From Epilithonimonas sp042695135 (lineage in GTDB: Bacteria; Bacteroidota; Bacteroidia; Flavobacteriales; Weeksellaceae), in NCBI RefSeq assembly GCF_042695135.1, contig NZ_CP170547.1, positions 3,410,001 through 3,474,000 on the forward strand: a DNA stretch of 64,000 bases, in the 5' to 3' direction. Position numbers and translations under genes: made by a program. Under the pieces are notes generated by a model. It saw only the letters and a program-made list of their open reading frames with translations. It was not told the origin of the DNA and made no database searches. Below are positions 7,955 to 16,465 of the stretch, one piece after another (the first letter of the stretch is position 1; each line of letters starts with the position of its first letter).

Positions 7955-10042
7955 TTACACTTTTATTATGCGTAACATAATTTTGGTTTCACCAAGTTTT
8001 GTGTCTGATTTCACATCGATTGTACAATTGATCGCTTTGCAAAGGTCGCGGATCACGTGCATTCCCAAACCTTTGGTTGTGCCGATGCTAATTTTATCAT
8101 CATACAAAGCCCGGAATTTTTCAATATTAGTCCCGCCGCCGTTGTCTTTTATCAGAATAAAATGAAAATCGCCCTGATCCCATACTTTGCAAACAATTTT
8201 TGGGTCAGGAACATTTTGAAGCACTTTTACGGCATTGCTCATCAGATTTCTGATAATGGTTTTAAGATATTCTTTATCTGTAAAAATCTTAAGATTTGAC
8301 AGGATTTCATATTCAATTTTTACATTGGAAGCCCAGACAAATTCTTTTTCAATTTCGTTAAAGATCTCATTAATATTATAAAATCGTTTATTAGGTTCGA
8401 AGTTTTCCATTTGTCCTTTGCTCCACAACAGCAGATCTTCCATCTGTGTCAGGAGCTGTTCAGTAGCTTCGGAAGTTTGTTTTTCTAGTCTGATTTTGGT
8501 TTCAGGATCAATCAATTCCGGCGCATCCTTTTGAAGGTTGAGAAAATGAATAAGCGAAACAACCGGACTTCTGAGATCGTGATTCAGAATGCCAAAAAAC
8601 CTCATTTTATTCTTATTTGCTTTTTCTAATTCCGAATTCAGAAAAGATAATTTTTTATTAATCTTTTTTCTGTTTCTGCTTTGGTTATACAGCAGACCTC
8701 CGATAATGGCAATACAGATCAAACCGGAAGTAAGATAGAGGCGTTGTTTTTTAGCATTTTTGATGCTTAGTTCGTGGATTGTGTTTTCGGCAGAAAGTGA
8801 TTTTATTTCCTGCTGTTTGCTTTTATTCTGATATTTTGCTTCAGTATCTGCGAGACTTTTTTTCCCGGCTTCTATAGAAAGAGAATCATTGGTCTGCGTA
8901 TAAATTTTATGAAAATAGTAGGCTTTTTCCCATTGATTTTGTGCCGCATAAGCCTCTGATAATTTTTTATTGACTTCTGCAAAAGATCGTTTGTCGTAAA
9001 CATAAGCGAAGTTAAGAGCCTGATTGAGTCTTTCGATTGCGGGTTTATATTTTTTCTGTTCGAGGAGTACTTTTCCTTTGATCACATCGGCTTCCATTTC
9101 GATCTCCTCATCTTTGGATTTCACAGCGAAAAAAAGTGCCTTATCGGCATAATCATCAGCCAGTTCCAGTCGGTTTTTCTCCAGATAAAATTCTGCCATA
9201 TTCCTGTTGGCATAACTTACGTTGAGATCCAGCATCGGATTATTATTCGCCAGTTCGTACAAAGCGAGATAATTTTTCTTAGCCATTTCCAGATTTCCTA
9301 AATGTGTGTAAGCTTCTATCAATGAGTTGTATAAAAATGCAACACCGTCGGATTTATTAAGAAAAGGTCTCGCATAGTTGGAATATTCAACAGATTTTTC
9401 ATATTGCTTCATATCATTATAAGCATCGGCAATCTGAAGATAGGAAACACCAATATTATTAAGTTTCAGTGAGTCTGCTTTTTTATCAACCTTCAAATAA
9501 TCAATGGCCTTAAGCTTATAATTGATAAAATTTTCGAACTCAGATCTGTCCAGGTAATATTCGCCCAAGCTTCCCAGCAAAATTCCCTTGGAATCCGAAT
9601 CGTGAATTGTATCAACTATTTTTTTGATGTATTGGATGAGATTCTCAGCTTTCTTATGCTCTTTTAGCGAATAATACATATAATTCAACCGCATCAGTGC
9701 CAGAGTTTCCTGTTTTATATCTTTTGTACGGTGGGATAATTTTAAAGATTTTTCAAAATATTCGGTTGCTTTTTCATATTGATTATCAGTATATTCATAG
9801 CCATAACCTTTATAAAAATAAAATTTGCCTAAATATTTTGGGTTGTTTTTAGCAATCTGAATCCCAACTTCAGCTCTATTTATTAAAATGGTATATTTTT
9901 CCTTTTCTGCCAGTGCTTTACAGTATTCGTACCAGTTTTTTAGTTTGTTATTGATGTTTTTATATTGTGCAAGATCCGGCTGCTTTTGGGAAAATGAAAA
10001 AGCAAACAGATGAAGCGTGAGGAAAAGCAGAATTTTCTTCAT
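7955..10042 (-). CDS. TPR-containing sensor histidine kinase
   Basis: A 695-residue kinase. It has a signal peptide (residues 1-18), a periplasmic tetratricopeptide region (about 50-400; repeats such as YEKATEYFEKSLKLSH), a coiled-coil stretch (400-430), one membrane helix (about 436-453), a dimerisation domain with H-box ILNHDLRSPV (His488), and an ATPase domain with N-box RNLMSNAVKV, DNGGG and GLGMHV. The gene starts inside the stop of the upstream LytTR regulator (4-base ATGA overlap), so the two form an operon and very likely a phosphorelay pair. The TPR sensor suggests recognition of a peptide or protein in the periplasm. The neighbouring divergent operon of exported proteins is a possible target. 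Confidence 0.85.
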   Translation of the reverse strand: MKKILLFLTLHLFAFSFSQKQPDLAQYKNINNKLKNWYEYCKALAEKEKYTILINRAEVGIQIAKNNPKYLGKFYFYKGYGYEYTDNQYEKATEYFEKSLKLSHRTKDIKQETLALMRLNYMYYSLKEHKKAENLIQYIKKIVDTIHDSDSKGILLGSLGEYYLDRSEFENFINYKLKAIDYLKVDKKADSLKLNNIGVSYLQIADAYNDMKQYEKSVEYSNYARPFLNKSDGVAFLYNSLIEAYTHLGNLEMAKKNYLALYELANNNPMLDLNVSYANRNMAEFYLEKNRLELADDYADKALFFAVKSKDEEIEMEADVIKGKVLLEQKKYKPAIERLNQALNFAYVYDKRSFAEVNKKLSEAYAAQNQWEKAYYFHKIYTQTNDSLSIEAGKKSLADTEAKYQNKSKQQEIKSLSAENTIHELSIKNAKKQRLYLTSGLICIAIIGGLLYNQSRNRKKINKKLSFLNSELEKANKNKMRFFGILNHDLRSPVVSLIHFLNLQKDAPELIDPETKIRLEKQTSEATEQLLTQMEDLLLWSKGQMENFEPNKRFYNINEIFNEIEKEFVWASNVKIEYEILSNLKIFTDKEYLKTIIRNLMSNAVKVLQNVPDPKIVCKVWDQGDFHFILIKDNGGGTNIEKFRALYDDKISIGTTKGLGMHVIRDLCKAINCTIDVKSDTKLGETKIMLRIIKV

Positions 10043-10743
10043 AATAAAAACTTCAGATTGTCTTTAAAACTTCTGCCAACCGGTATTGCAAGATTATTAT
10101 TGAGAATAATCTCGTGCGTATTGATTTTATTAATAAACTGTTTCTGTACCGCAAAACTCCTGTGGACACGGATAAAGGATTGAAAACTGATTTCCTTCAG
10201 TAGAAGGCCAATGCTGGAAAGCACGCAATATCTTTTTTGAGGTGTTACAATCAAAGTATAATCCTTCAAAGCTTCCAGATAAAGGATCTCGTGGAGTTTT
10301 ATTTTGATCTGCTCATGTCCTTCTTTAATATAAATCACATCACCGCCAATACTGGATTCGAAAAGGCTGGCTTTGTTTCTCATCTCGAAAAAATCTTCAA
10401 TTCTCCGGGCGGTCTGCTCAAAACGATCAAATTTCAAAGGTTTTACGATAAAATCGAGGGTTTCCAATTCAAAACTTTCTACGGCAAACTCCGGATGAGA
10501 CGTGATGAAAATACAAGCGGGAATATGTTTGACTTTTTTACGAAGCTCCACACCGGACAAACCAGGCATATCGATATCTAGAAATAATATATCGACAGGA
10601 TCACTCTCAATCGTCTTTAACGCTTCATCAGAGTCAGAAAAACTTCCGAGAATATTAAAGACCGGAAATCTCTTTGCAAAGGACAAAACTGTCAATCTAT
10701 CGATCTCGTTGTCGTCAACAATAATACTATTCAGTTTTTCCAT
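10039..10743 (-). CDS. LytTR-family response regulator
   Basis: A 234-residue two-domain regulator. The receiver domain covers residues 1-120, with acidic pocket DD (10-11), phosphoacceptor Asp56 in LFLDIDMPG, Thr in FITSH and Lys in VKPL. The LytTR DNA-binding domain covers about 135-234, with YLEALKDYTLI and FIRVHRSFAV. It is the first gene of a two-gene operon with the TPR kinase, overlapping it by 4 bases. A TAAATTTG -7 box lies at 10763-10770 (reverse strand), 20 bases before the ATG. Confidence 0.9.
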   Translation of the reverse strand: MEKLNSIIVDDNEIDRLTVLSFAKRFPVFNILGSFSDSDEALKTIESDPVDILFLDIDMPGLSGVELRKKVKHIPACIFITSHPEFAVESFELETLDFIVKPLKFDRFEQTARRIEDFFEMRNKASLFESSIGGDVIYIKEGHEQIKIKLHEILYLEALKDYTLIVTPQKRYCVLSSIGLLLKEISFQSFIRVHRSFAVQKQFINKINTHEIILNNNLAIPVGRSFKDNLKFLL

Positions 10744-10873
10744 TATTGCCTGCTTGTTTTATCAAATTTAGTAAAAAAAAGTCATTGGTCTATTTAAAAT
10801 GTAGTTCGTCTATTACAAGTTTTCGCAGGATACTATTCTCTATAATTTCGATAAAAATTTTAAAACTTATAAA

Positions 10874-11353
10874 ATGAATAAAAACTTATTAATGAAATTT
10901 CTGACGCTTTTAGTCGTCCCTTTCGGATTGATGAAAGCTCAGACAGCGGTTCTTGCAACGGGAACTACAGCAGCGGGAGCAGCCGGCAGCATTTCTTACA
11001 GCGTTGGCCAGGTTGCATATTCTCAGAAGGGAGGCAGTCAGGAGGTGATGGAAGGCGTCCAGCAAGCCTACGAAATTACAGTTCTGGAAGTGGATAATGA
11101 ATCTATTCCGGAGAAAAACGTTCTCCTGTATCCTAATCCTGTGAGAGATTTTTTATACGTTGATTTCGGGAAAGAAAACTTCCACGATTCTCGGTATGTG
11201 CTATTTGATTCTCAAGGAAGACAAATTAAATCCGGAAATCTTACTCAGCAGAAAACAGAACTTAATATGACGGAGATTCCTGCTTCGGTTTATATCATTC
11301 AGGTATTCCAAAATAATAGAAACATCAAAACCTTTAAAATCATTAAAAAATAA
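10874..11353 (+). CDS. type IX secretion sorting-domain protein
   Basis: A 159-residue exported protein with signal peptide MNKNLLMKFLTLLVVPFGLMKAQ. A short region follows with GSISYSVGQVAYS, and then a C-terminal type A sorting domain (about residues 80-159) with LLYPNPVRDFLYVDF and a final KTFKIIKK. Such domains direct cargo through the outer membrane by the PorV/PorU type IX route, where the domain is removed. The body is very short, so the protein may serve as a surface component of the next gene's product rather than as an enzyme. It is the first gene of a three-gene operon. Confidence 0.8.
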   Translation: MNKNLLMKFLTLLVVPFGLMKAQTAVLATGTTAAGAAGSISYSVGQVAYSQKGGSQEVMEGVQQAYEITVLEVDNESIPEKNVLLYPNPVRDFLYVDFGKENFHDSRYVLFDSQGRQIKSGNLTQQKTELNMTEIPASVYIIQVFQNNRNIKTFKIIKK

Positions 11354-11358
11354 ATCTC

Positions 11359-13908
11359 ATGAAAAAAATTGTACTAATAGCAGCTTTGGCATTCGGAACC
11401 TATATGGTTTCTGCGCAGGCTCCTGAAAAAATGAGCTATCAGGCCATTGTCAGAAATGCATCCGGACAACTATTGACCAACCAGAATGTGGCTGTAAGAG
11501 TAAGTGTTTTACAAGGATCAGCAGCAGGGACAGCAGTCTATTCCGAAAGAGTAACCGGAACCACAAATGTTAATGGATTGGTAAGTCTGGTGATTGGATC
11601 GGGAACTGTGATCAGCGGAACTTTCAATTCTATCAACTGGGGATCAAACAGTTATTATCTTAAAACCGAAACAGATCCGGCTGGCGGAACCAACTACACC
11701 ATCACTGGAACAAGCCAGCTGTTAAGCGTTCCTTATGCTTTGTATGCAAAAACTTCCGGTGGCGGTGGTGGCGGAAGTTTAACCTTACCATATACCGCTA
11801 CAACCAACAATGCCTCTACTCTTTTTTCGTTAACTAATGACGGTGACGGAACTTCTGTGGAGGGTATCAACAATACATCAACTTCCAGTGTTGCAGCAGT
11901 GAGAGGGATGATCACCAATGTTGCGCCGGGTGGATTTTCTTCAGCCGTACGGGGTCTCAATAGCGGAACAGGCGGTTTGGGAATTGGTGTCTGGGGATCT
12001 CAGGCAGGAAGCGGATGGGGCGTATATGGCGTAACACCTGATGGTTTGGGTGTTTACGGAAACTCCTCAGCTTCAGGGTACGGTGTATTTGCAAACAGTA
12101 ATACCGGAACAGGGCTTAACGCAACCAGTACCAATGGCATTGCAGCCAATATTGCTATCACAAATAATGCGAATAATAATAATGTTCTGAATGCTTCTAC
12201 TTTAGGAAACGGAACAGTAATAAATATTTCTTCTTCAGGATCAGGGAATGGTGTAACGAGTTCAACAGGAAGCGGATTTGCTGTCCAGGGAATAACCAGC
12301 CAGCAATCTTCTGCGGGAATCATAGGAGACAACAATGGGAATGGAGAAGCAATTGTCGGAAGAACAACCAGCGGAATTGCAGGTGCAGTGGTCGGCAGAA
12401 ATGATGGTGCAGGATACGGAGTTCGTGGATTTTTAGCGACCAACACATCAGGTACCGGTGTCGGCGTTTTTGGACAGGTTGGTGTCAGCGGAAGTACTGG
12501 TCGTGCCGGAAGATTTGAAAATCTCAATCAAAATAATGACAGAAATACCTTCGAAGTAGAATCCAACAGCACAGGGAATATTCCCGATAATACTTTGGGA
12601 AATGTCGCTTCTTTCCTTTCTAATAATACAAATAGTGTGAGTGCTGCAGTAAGAGGTGAAACCAAAACCATCTTTGGAAACTTTGGTGCGGCCGGCGTCT
12701 TTGGCGTTGCTTCCGGAACCGGTGGATTTGGCGGATTATTTTATTCATCAAACACAAGTGGAAATGGCCGTGCTTTGGTTGCTCTTACAGACGGAAACGG
12801 CGATGCAATCTTAGCAAACGCAGGCAAAGATGGTGATGCTATAGAAGCCAATGTAGATGGAAACGGACGCGCTATCTACGGCTGGATTCCTAGTTTTGGT
12901 ACAGGAAAAGCGGCAGAATTTAAAAACTTTAATACTTCTAATACCAATCCGGTTCTTACTTCGACAAACACAGGAAATGGTATTGCAGGAGACTTTTTTG
13001 TAGATAATACCAGTGGAACTTCACCTGCTGTGCACGGAAAAGTCAATTCACAATTTGCCAACTTCGGAACTGCGGGAGTCTATGGAGAATCTGTGGGAAC
13101 AGGAGGTTTCGGAGGTTTGTTCTATGCCAGCAATGCTTCCGGTAACGGACCTGCTTTAATCGCTTTAGCCAACGGAAACGGAAACGGAATCACTGCCAAT
13201 GCCAAGAATTTAGGAGATGGTGTAGAATCAAGTGTTGACGGAACTGGAAGTGCAATCTATGGATGGGTTCCAAATTTTGGAACTGGTAGAGCAGGTTATT
13301 TCAGAAACTTCAATACTGCTAATTCTCAAGCGGTAGTATCTGTTACCAATGCCGGAACAGGGACAGGACTTTTTGTAAATCATACTGGAGCTTCAGGAAA
13401 CATTGCTACTTTCCAAAGTGGCAGTACAAATGTAGCGCGCATTAATAAAAGCGGAACCGGTTTCTTCAACGGCGGAACTCAGAATAGTGGTGCCGACCTT
13501 GCAGAGGCATTTGATGTAGAAGGTAATACCGCCAATTACGAACCAGGTGATATCTTGGTCATTTCTACCAATACAGACCGCACCATCGAAAAATCCTCAG
13601 AGCCCTATTCTACTCTTGTAGCCGGAGTCTATGCTACAAAACCGGGTGTTCTTTTAACCGAAGAAAATGTAGATTCTGAATTAATCGGCAAAGTGCCAAT
13701 GGGTGTCATCGGCGTGATTCCTACCAAAGTTTGTCTGGAAGGCGGCAACATCAAACGTGGTGATCTTCTGGTAACATCTTCAACCTCCGGCGTTGCTATG
13801 AAAGGGGATCCTAAAAAAGTCCAGATAGGTCAGGTTCTTGGAAAAGCACTACAAGATTATGATCAGAATGGCATCGGAAAAATCAAAGTATTAGTAAGCA
13901 TCAAATAA
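11359..13908 (+). CDS. large exported Gly/Asn-rich repeat protein, adhesin-like
   Basis: An 849-residue protein with a signal peptide (MKKIVLIAALAFGTYMVSAQ). A folded N-terminal domain (about 21-131; EKMSYQAIVRNASGQLL) is followed by a Gly6 linker (134-139). A long Gly/Asn/Ser-rich region of short GxGVxG repeats, likely a beta-helix or fibre, contains two tandem copies of about 125 residues (about 420-545 and 548-670, each with FGGLFY and FGTG). A C-terminal domain (about 705-849; NSGADLAEAFDVEG) closes the protein. The design resembles tail-fibre or surface-stalk proteins. It has no sorting domain of its own, while the gene 5 bases upstream does. I infer a cell-surface structural protein; function unproven. 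Confidence 0.65.
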   Translation: MKKIVLIAALAFGTYMVSAQAPEKMSYQAIVRNASGQLLTNQNVAVRVSVLQGSAAGTAVYSERVTGTTNVNGLVSLVIGSGTVISGTFNSINWGSNSYYLKTETDPAGGTNYTITGTSQLLSVPYALYAKTSGGGGGGSLTLPYTATTNNASTLFSLTNDGDGTSVEGINNTSTSSVAAVRGMITNVAPGGFSSAVRGLNSGTGGLGIGVWGSQAGSGWGVYGVTPDGLGVYGNSSASGYGVFANSNTGTGLNATSTNGIAANIAITNNANNNNVLNASTLGNGTVINISSSGSGNGVTSSTGSGFAVQGITSQQSSAGIIGDNNGNGEAIVGRTTSGIAGAVVGRNDGAGYGVRGFLATNTSGTGVGVFGQVGVSGSTGRAGRFENLNQNNDRNTFEVESNSTGNIPDNTLGNVASFLSNNTNSVSAAVRGETKTIFGNFGAAGVFGVASGTGGFGGLFYSSNTSGNGRALVALTDGNGDAILANAGKDGDAIEANVDGNGRAIYGWIPSFGTGKAAEFKNFNTSNTNPVLTSTNTGNGIAGDFFVDNTSGTSPAVHGKVNSQFANFGTAGVYGESVGTGGFGGLFYASNASGNGPALIALANGNGNGITANAKNLGDGVESSVDGTGSAIYGWVPNFGTGRAGYFRNFNTANSQAVVSVTNAGTGTGLFVNHTGASGNIATFQSGSTNVARINKSGTGFFNGGTQNSGADLAEAFDVEGNTANYEPGDILVISTNTDRTIEKSSEPYSTLVAGVYATKPGVLLTEENVDSELIGKVPMGVIGVIPTKVCLEGGNIKRGDLLVTSSTSGVAMKGDPKKVQIGQVLGKALQDYDQNGIGKIKVLVSIK

Positions 13909-13920
13909 AAATCAATCAAA

Positions 13921-14331
13921 ATGAAAACATTATATATCACAACATTTCTTCTTGCAGGCATCGTTTCTTTGCATGCTCAGGAAAATAAATCGGTCGAAAA
14001 ACAAGATGACATCAAAGCCATTAGAGAAGCAAAAGCCATCGAGATGAAAATGTTGAAACAAAGCAGCGAGAAAAAAGCTGAAACCAAAGTCTCTCTACTG
14101 GCATCCGAACAGGGTCTGGAAGTTAAAAAGCAAAGCTCAACTCCACAAAAAAAAGCGAACGGTACTTCAGGAAAACTAATTGCCAACACAGCAAGTTTTG
14201 ACGAAGTTCTGACAACCATTCCGAATCGTAAAGTGACCAGGACTACAAACAACAAACAAAATAATAGTGTAAAAGGTCTGCCCAGCACTGCAACTTTGGA
14301 AGAAATAAAACAAACAATTCCTACAAACTAA
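13921..14331 (+). CDS. exported Lys/Thr-rich hypothetical protein
   Basis: A 136-residue protein with signal peptide MKTLYITTFLLAGIVSLHAQ, a highly charged probable coiled coil (about 25-70), and a C-terminal half in which two similar segments recur (ASFDEVLTTIPNRKV and ATLEEIKQTIPTN). The start lies 12 bases after the repeat-protein stop and a terminator follows, so it is the third gene of the operon. No known family is recognised; it could be a periplasmic partner of the large surface protein. Confidence 0.6.
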   Translation: MKTLYITTFLLAGIVSLHAQENKSVEKQDDIKAIREAKAIEMKMLKQSSEKKAETKVSLLASEQGLEVKKQSSTPQKKANGTSGKLIANTASFDEVLTTIPNRKVTRTTNNKQNNSVKGLPSTATLEEIKQTIPTN

Positions 14332-14357
14332 CTATACTTTTATTAAAACCAGATTTG

Positions 14358-14390
14358 AATCAGAGTAAATATTTTTTGCTCTGATTTTTA
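14358..14390 (+). terminator. intrinsic terminator of the exported-protein operon
   Basis: AATCAGAG (14358-14365) pairs with CTCTGATT (14379-14386), followed by T-rich sequence. It lies 27 bases after the stop at 14331. Confidence 0.8.
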
Positions 14391-14403
14391 TTAAATTAAA
14401 TTT

Positions 14404-14503
14404 TGGCAGAATAATTGATAATTTAAAAATACCATTCACTGTTATATATAGTTTTTTAAGAAGTAAGTAGGGGGACGCTTTGTTGGTCTCCCTATTTTAT
14501 TTT
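14404..14503 (+). ncRNA. putative small RNA unit 1: TGGCAGAATAATTGAT box plus hairpin terminator
   Basis: The box TGGCAGAATAATTGAT (14404-14419) has the spacing of a sigma-54 -24/-12 element, with TTGA where TTGC is expected. About 50 bases later a hairpin TAGGGGGAC/GTCTCCCTA (14468-14476, 14486-14494) is followed by a T-run. No open frame lies between them. A transcript from about 14430 would be roughly 74 bases. The unit is repeated twice more downstream. Identity as a small RNA gene is inference. Confidence 0.45.
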
Positions 14504-14550
14504 AATTTCTATTAAAAAAATTTACTTTTAGAACAAATCAGATAGATATT

Positions 14551-14644
14551 TGGCAGAATTATTGATGTTAAGACACTGATTATCTGCGAATAAAATGCGG
14601 ATTAATTAATTGAAGGGGGCAATTTTTTGCCCTCTTTATTTTTA
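14551..14644 (+). ncRNA. putative small RNA unit 2: TGGCAGAATTATTGAT box plus hairpin terminator
   Basis: The box at 14551-14566 matches that of unit 1 at 15 of 16 positions. A hairpin with arms AAGGGGGC and GCCCTCTT (14613-14636) and a T-run end the unit. The expected RNA from about 14577 is roughly 68 bases. Between the box and the hairpin there is no open frame and little similarity to unit 1, so promoter-like box and terminator shape are conserved but the body is not. Confidence 0.45.
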
Positions 14645-14678
14645 TAAATGGAATTTCAAAATATACCATATAATTACC

Positions 14679-14762
14679 TGGTAATGCAATTATTATTAAA
14701 CTGTAAAATAACCATTATAAACGAATAAAGTGGATAATTTCATTATCCACTTTATTTTATTT
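14679..14762 (+). ncRNA. putative small RNA unit 3: weaker box plus 14-bp hairpin
   Basis: A weaker box TGGTAATGCAATTATT (14679-14694) precedes a perfect 14-bp hairpin (14724-14737 and 14743-14756) ending in T-rich sequence. The hairpin may instead, or also, terminate terC, which ends at 14798 on the opposite strand. This is the least certain of the three units. Together they account for the 466-base gap between 14331 and 14798. Confidence 0.3.
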
Positions 14763-14797
14763 AAACTTAAAATCTATAAATTATTATCTAATCATAA

Positions 14798-15817
14798 TTA
14801 TCCAACACCATTTTCTTCTTTGTCGGGAAACATGATTGAAATAAGAACAGACAAAATTAATATACCCCCGACTATCCCTAGCGAGATGGGAGAAGAAATA
14901 TGGTACCACGGAGAAATGATCATTTTAACCCCAATGAAACTCAGAATAATGGCCAGCCCATAAGGCAATTTGCTGAACATATGGATGAAATTGGATAGCA
15001 AAAAGTAAAGTGATCTTAATCCCAAAATTGCAAAAATGTTCGATGTGTAAAGAATAAACGGATCTTTGGAAATCGCAAAAATAGCCGGGATGGAATCTAC
15101 TGCAAACAAAACATCCGTAAACTCAATTACTGCTACAACGAGCAACAAAGGCGTCGCCATTTTGATCCCGTTCTGTACCGTAAAAAATTTGTCGCCAACA
15201 TAATTATCGGAAACTTTCCAGAATCTTTTTACTAGCCTTGCGCCAGCACTTTCGCTGTAATCCTCATCTTCATCGCCATCACCATCACCCCAGGATTTGA
15301 TTCCGGCATACACAAGAAATAACCCGAAAAGTGTCATCACCACATTGATTCGTACCGGTACTCCGAAAACAATCCATTCCGGCAGATAGGTCAGTTCTAT
15401 CAAACCTACGCCTGCGAAAATGAAAATCGCCCGGAAAATCAAGGCACCAATAATTCCCCAAAACAAAACTTTGTGATGCAGATACCTCGGAACTTTGAAA
15501 AATCCAAATACCAGAATGAAGACAAACAAGTTATCTACAGACAATGCTTTTTCAATCCAATAAGCAGCCTGAAATTGGGTGAACTTTTCAATAGCCAGAT
15601 CGTGGCCGCCGGCATCCTGGTTGAAAACCCAATATACAACACCGGAAAAAGCCATTGAAAGTGAAATCCAGATAATGGTCCAAATGGTTGCTTCTTTGGA
15701 AGATACCTCGTGTGCCTTCTTGTTAAAAATCCCAAGATCAAGCAGCAGCATAATAAATACGACTATTGCAAAACCCGCTACGAGTCCCGGGTGAAGATCG
15801 ATAATACTTTTATCCAT
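14798..15817 (-). CDS. terC: TerC family integral membrane protein
   Basis: A 339-residue protein with about eight to nine membrane helices. It has the TerC hallmark charged residues in helices, for example WIEKALSVDNLFVF and AVIEFTDVLFAVDSIPAI, whose acidic residues are thought to bind metal. A cytoplasmic loop at about residues 175-190 is strongly acidic (GDGDGDEDEDYSES). TerC/Alx proteins act in the inner membrane in tellurite or metal-ion stress and manganese export. It is the last gene of a seven-gene Ter operon; the gap to the upstream TerD gene is 33 bases. Confidence 0.9.
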   Translation of the reverse strand: MDKSIIDLHPGLVAGFAIVVFIMLLLDLGIFNKKAHEVSSKEATIWTIIWISLSMAFSGVVYWVFNQDAGGHDLAIEKFTQFQAAYWIEKALSVDNLFVFILVFGFFKVPRYLHHKVLFWGIIGALIFRAIFIFAGVGLIELTYLPEWIVFGVPVRINVVMTLFGLFLVYAGIKSWGDGDGDEDEDYSESAGARLVKRFWKVSDNYVGDKFFTVQNGIKMATPLLLVVAVIEFTDVLFAVDSIPAIFAISKDPFILYTSNIFAILGLRSLYFLLSNFIHMFSKLPYGLAIILSFIGVKMIISPWYHISSPISLGIVGGILILSVLISIMFPDKEENGVG

Positions 15818-15850
15818 GTAATCAGTTAGTTAAATAGTTAATTAGCAGAA

Positions 15851-16462
15851 TTATAAAAAATTCTTCCTAACAGTTTCCACCGTGTCCTGCAATTTTTTAT
15901 CTTTTGTAGGTTCGCCAACTGCATTGAATTTCCATTCGCCGTTCTTTTTGTAGAAAACGCCCATTACCATCGCAACGTGACCTCCGAAATTGTCACCTTT
16001 TGCAATATTGTAAGTCGCAAAAACTTCTGTAACTCTGGTTGGAGTTCCTTCATAGATACGGATTGAAGCGAAAGGTATTGTCTTAAAATCCTGTCCTTTG
16101 TAGCTGTTCAGGACAAAACCAACATAGCTCACGTTGGAACTAAGTTTGGAAAAATCCAAAGTAATGATCTCATTATCCAAACCATCATCACCGGACAAAT
16201 CGCCGGTAAGATCATCTCCGCTGTGTTTTACGGCACCGTCTTTAGATTTTAACTGCCCGAAATAAACGATGTCCAAAGTGTTTTTTGCATCATCGAACAA
16301 AATGCAGCTTGCATCCAGGTCTACGGCTTCTTTTGAAACGGTTCCCAGCCAGCTTTTTTTCTCGATTGCGCCCCAGTTCACGCCTACACAAACATTTTGT
16401 AAAGTTGTGCCATTTTCTTTTGTAAGGCTTATTCTCTGTCCTTTTTGTAAGTTAATTGCCAT
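15851..16462 (-). CDS. TerD family calcium-binding stress protein (second copy)
   Basis: A 203-residue TerD-domain protein starting MAINLQKGQRISLTKENG, with VDLDASCILFDD, the acidic Ca2+-binding loop DLTGDLSGDDGLDNE and IRIYEGTPTRVTEVFATY. TerD/TerZ proteins are cytoplasmic beta-sandwich Ca2+ binders found in tellurite, phage and colicin resistance operons. It ends with a TerZ-like extension, GHVAMVMGVFYKKNGEWKF. It starts 3 bases after the stop of the unknown 322-residue gene. The other copy at 18521-19075 shares the same first ten residues, which points to an old duplication. Confidence 0.9.
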   Translation of the reverse strand: MAINLQKGQRISLTKENGTTLQNVCVGVNWGAIEKKSWLGTVSKEAVDLDASCILFDDAKNTLDIVYFGQLKSKDGAVKHSGDDLTGDLSGDDGLDNEIITLDFSKLSSNVSYVGFVLNSYKGQDFKTIPFASIRIYEGTPTRVTEVFATYNIAKGDNFGGHVAMVMGVFYKKNGEWKFNAVGEPTKDKKLQDTVETVRKNFL

Positions 16463-16465
16463 TTT

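Noticed and set aside
12054..12527. Antisense open frame of 157 codons rich in Pro and Val inside the large repeat protein gene
   Set aside because: It is a low-complexity mirror of the Gly/Asn-rich coding strand, with no promoter or start context.
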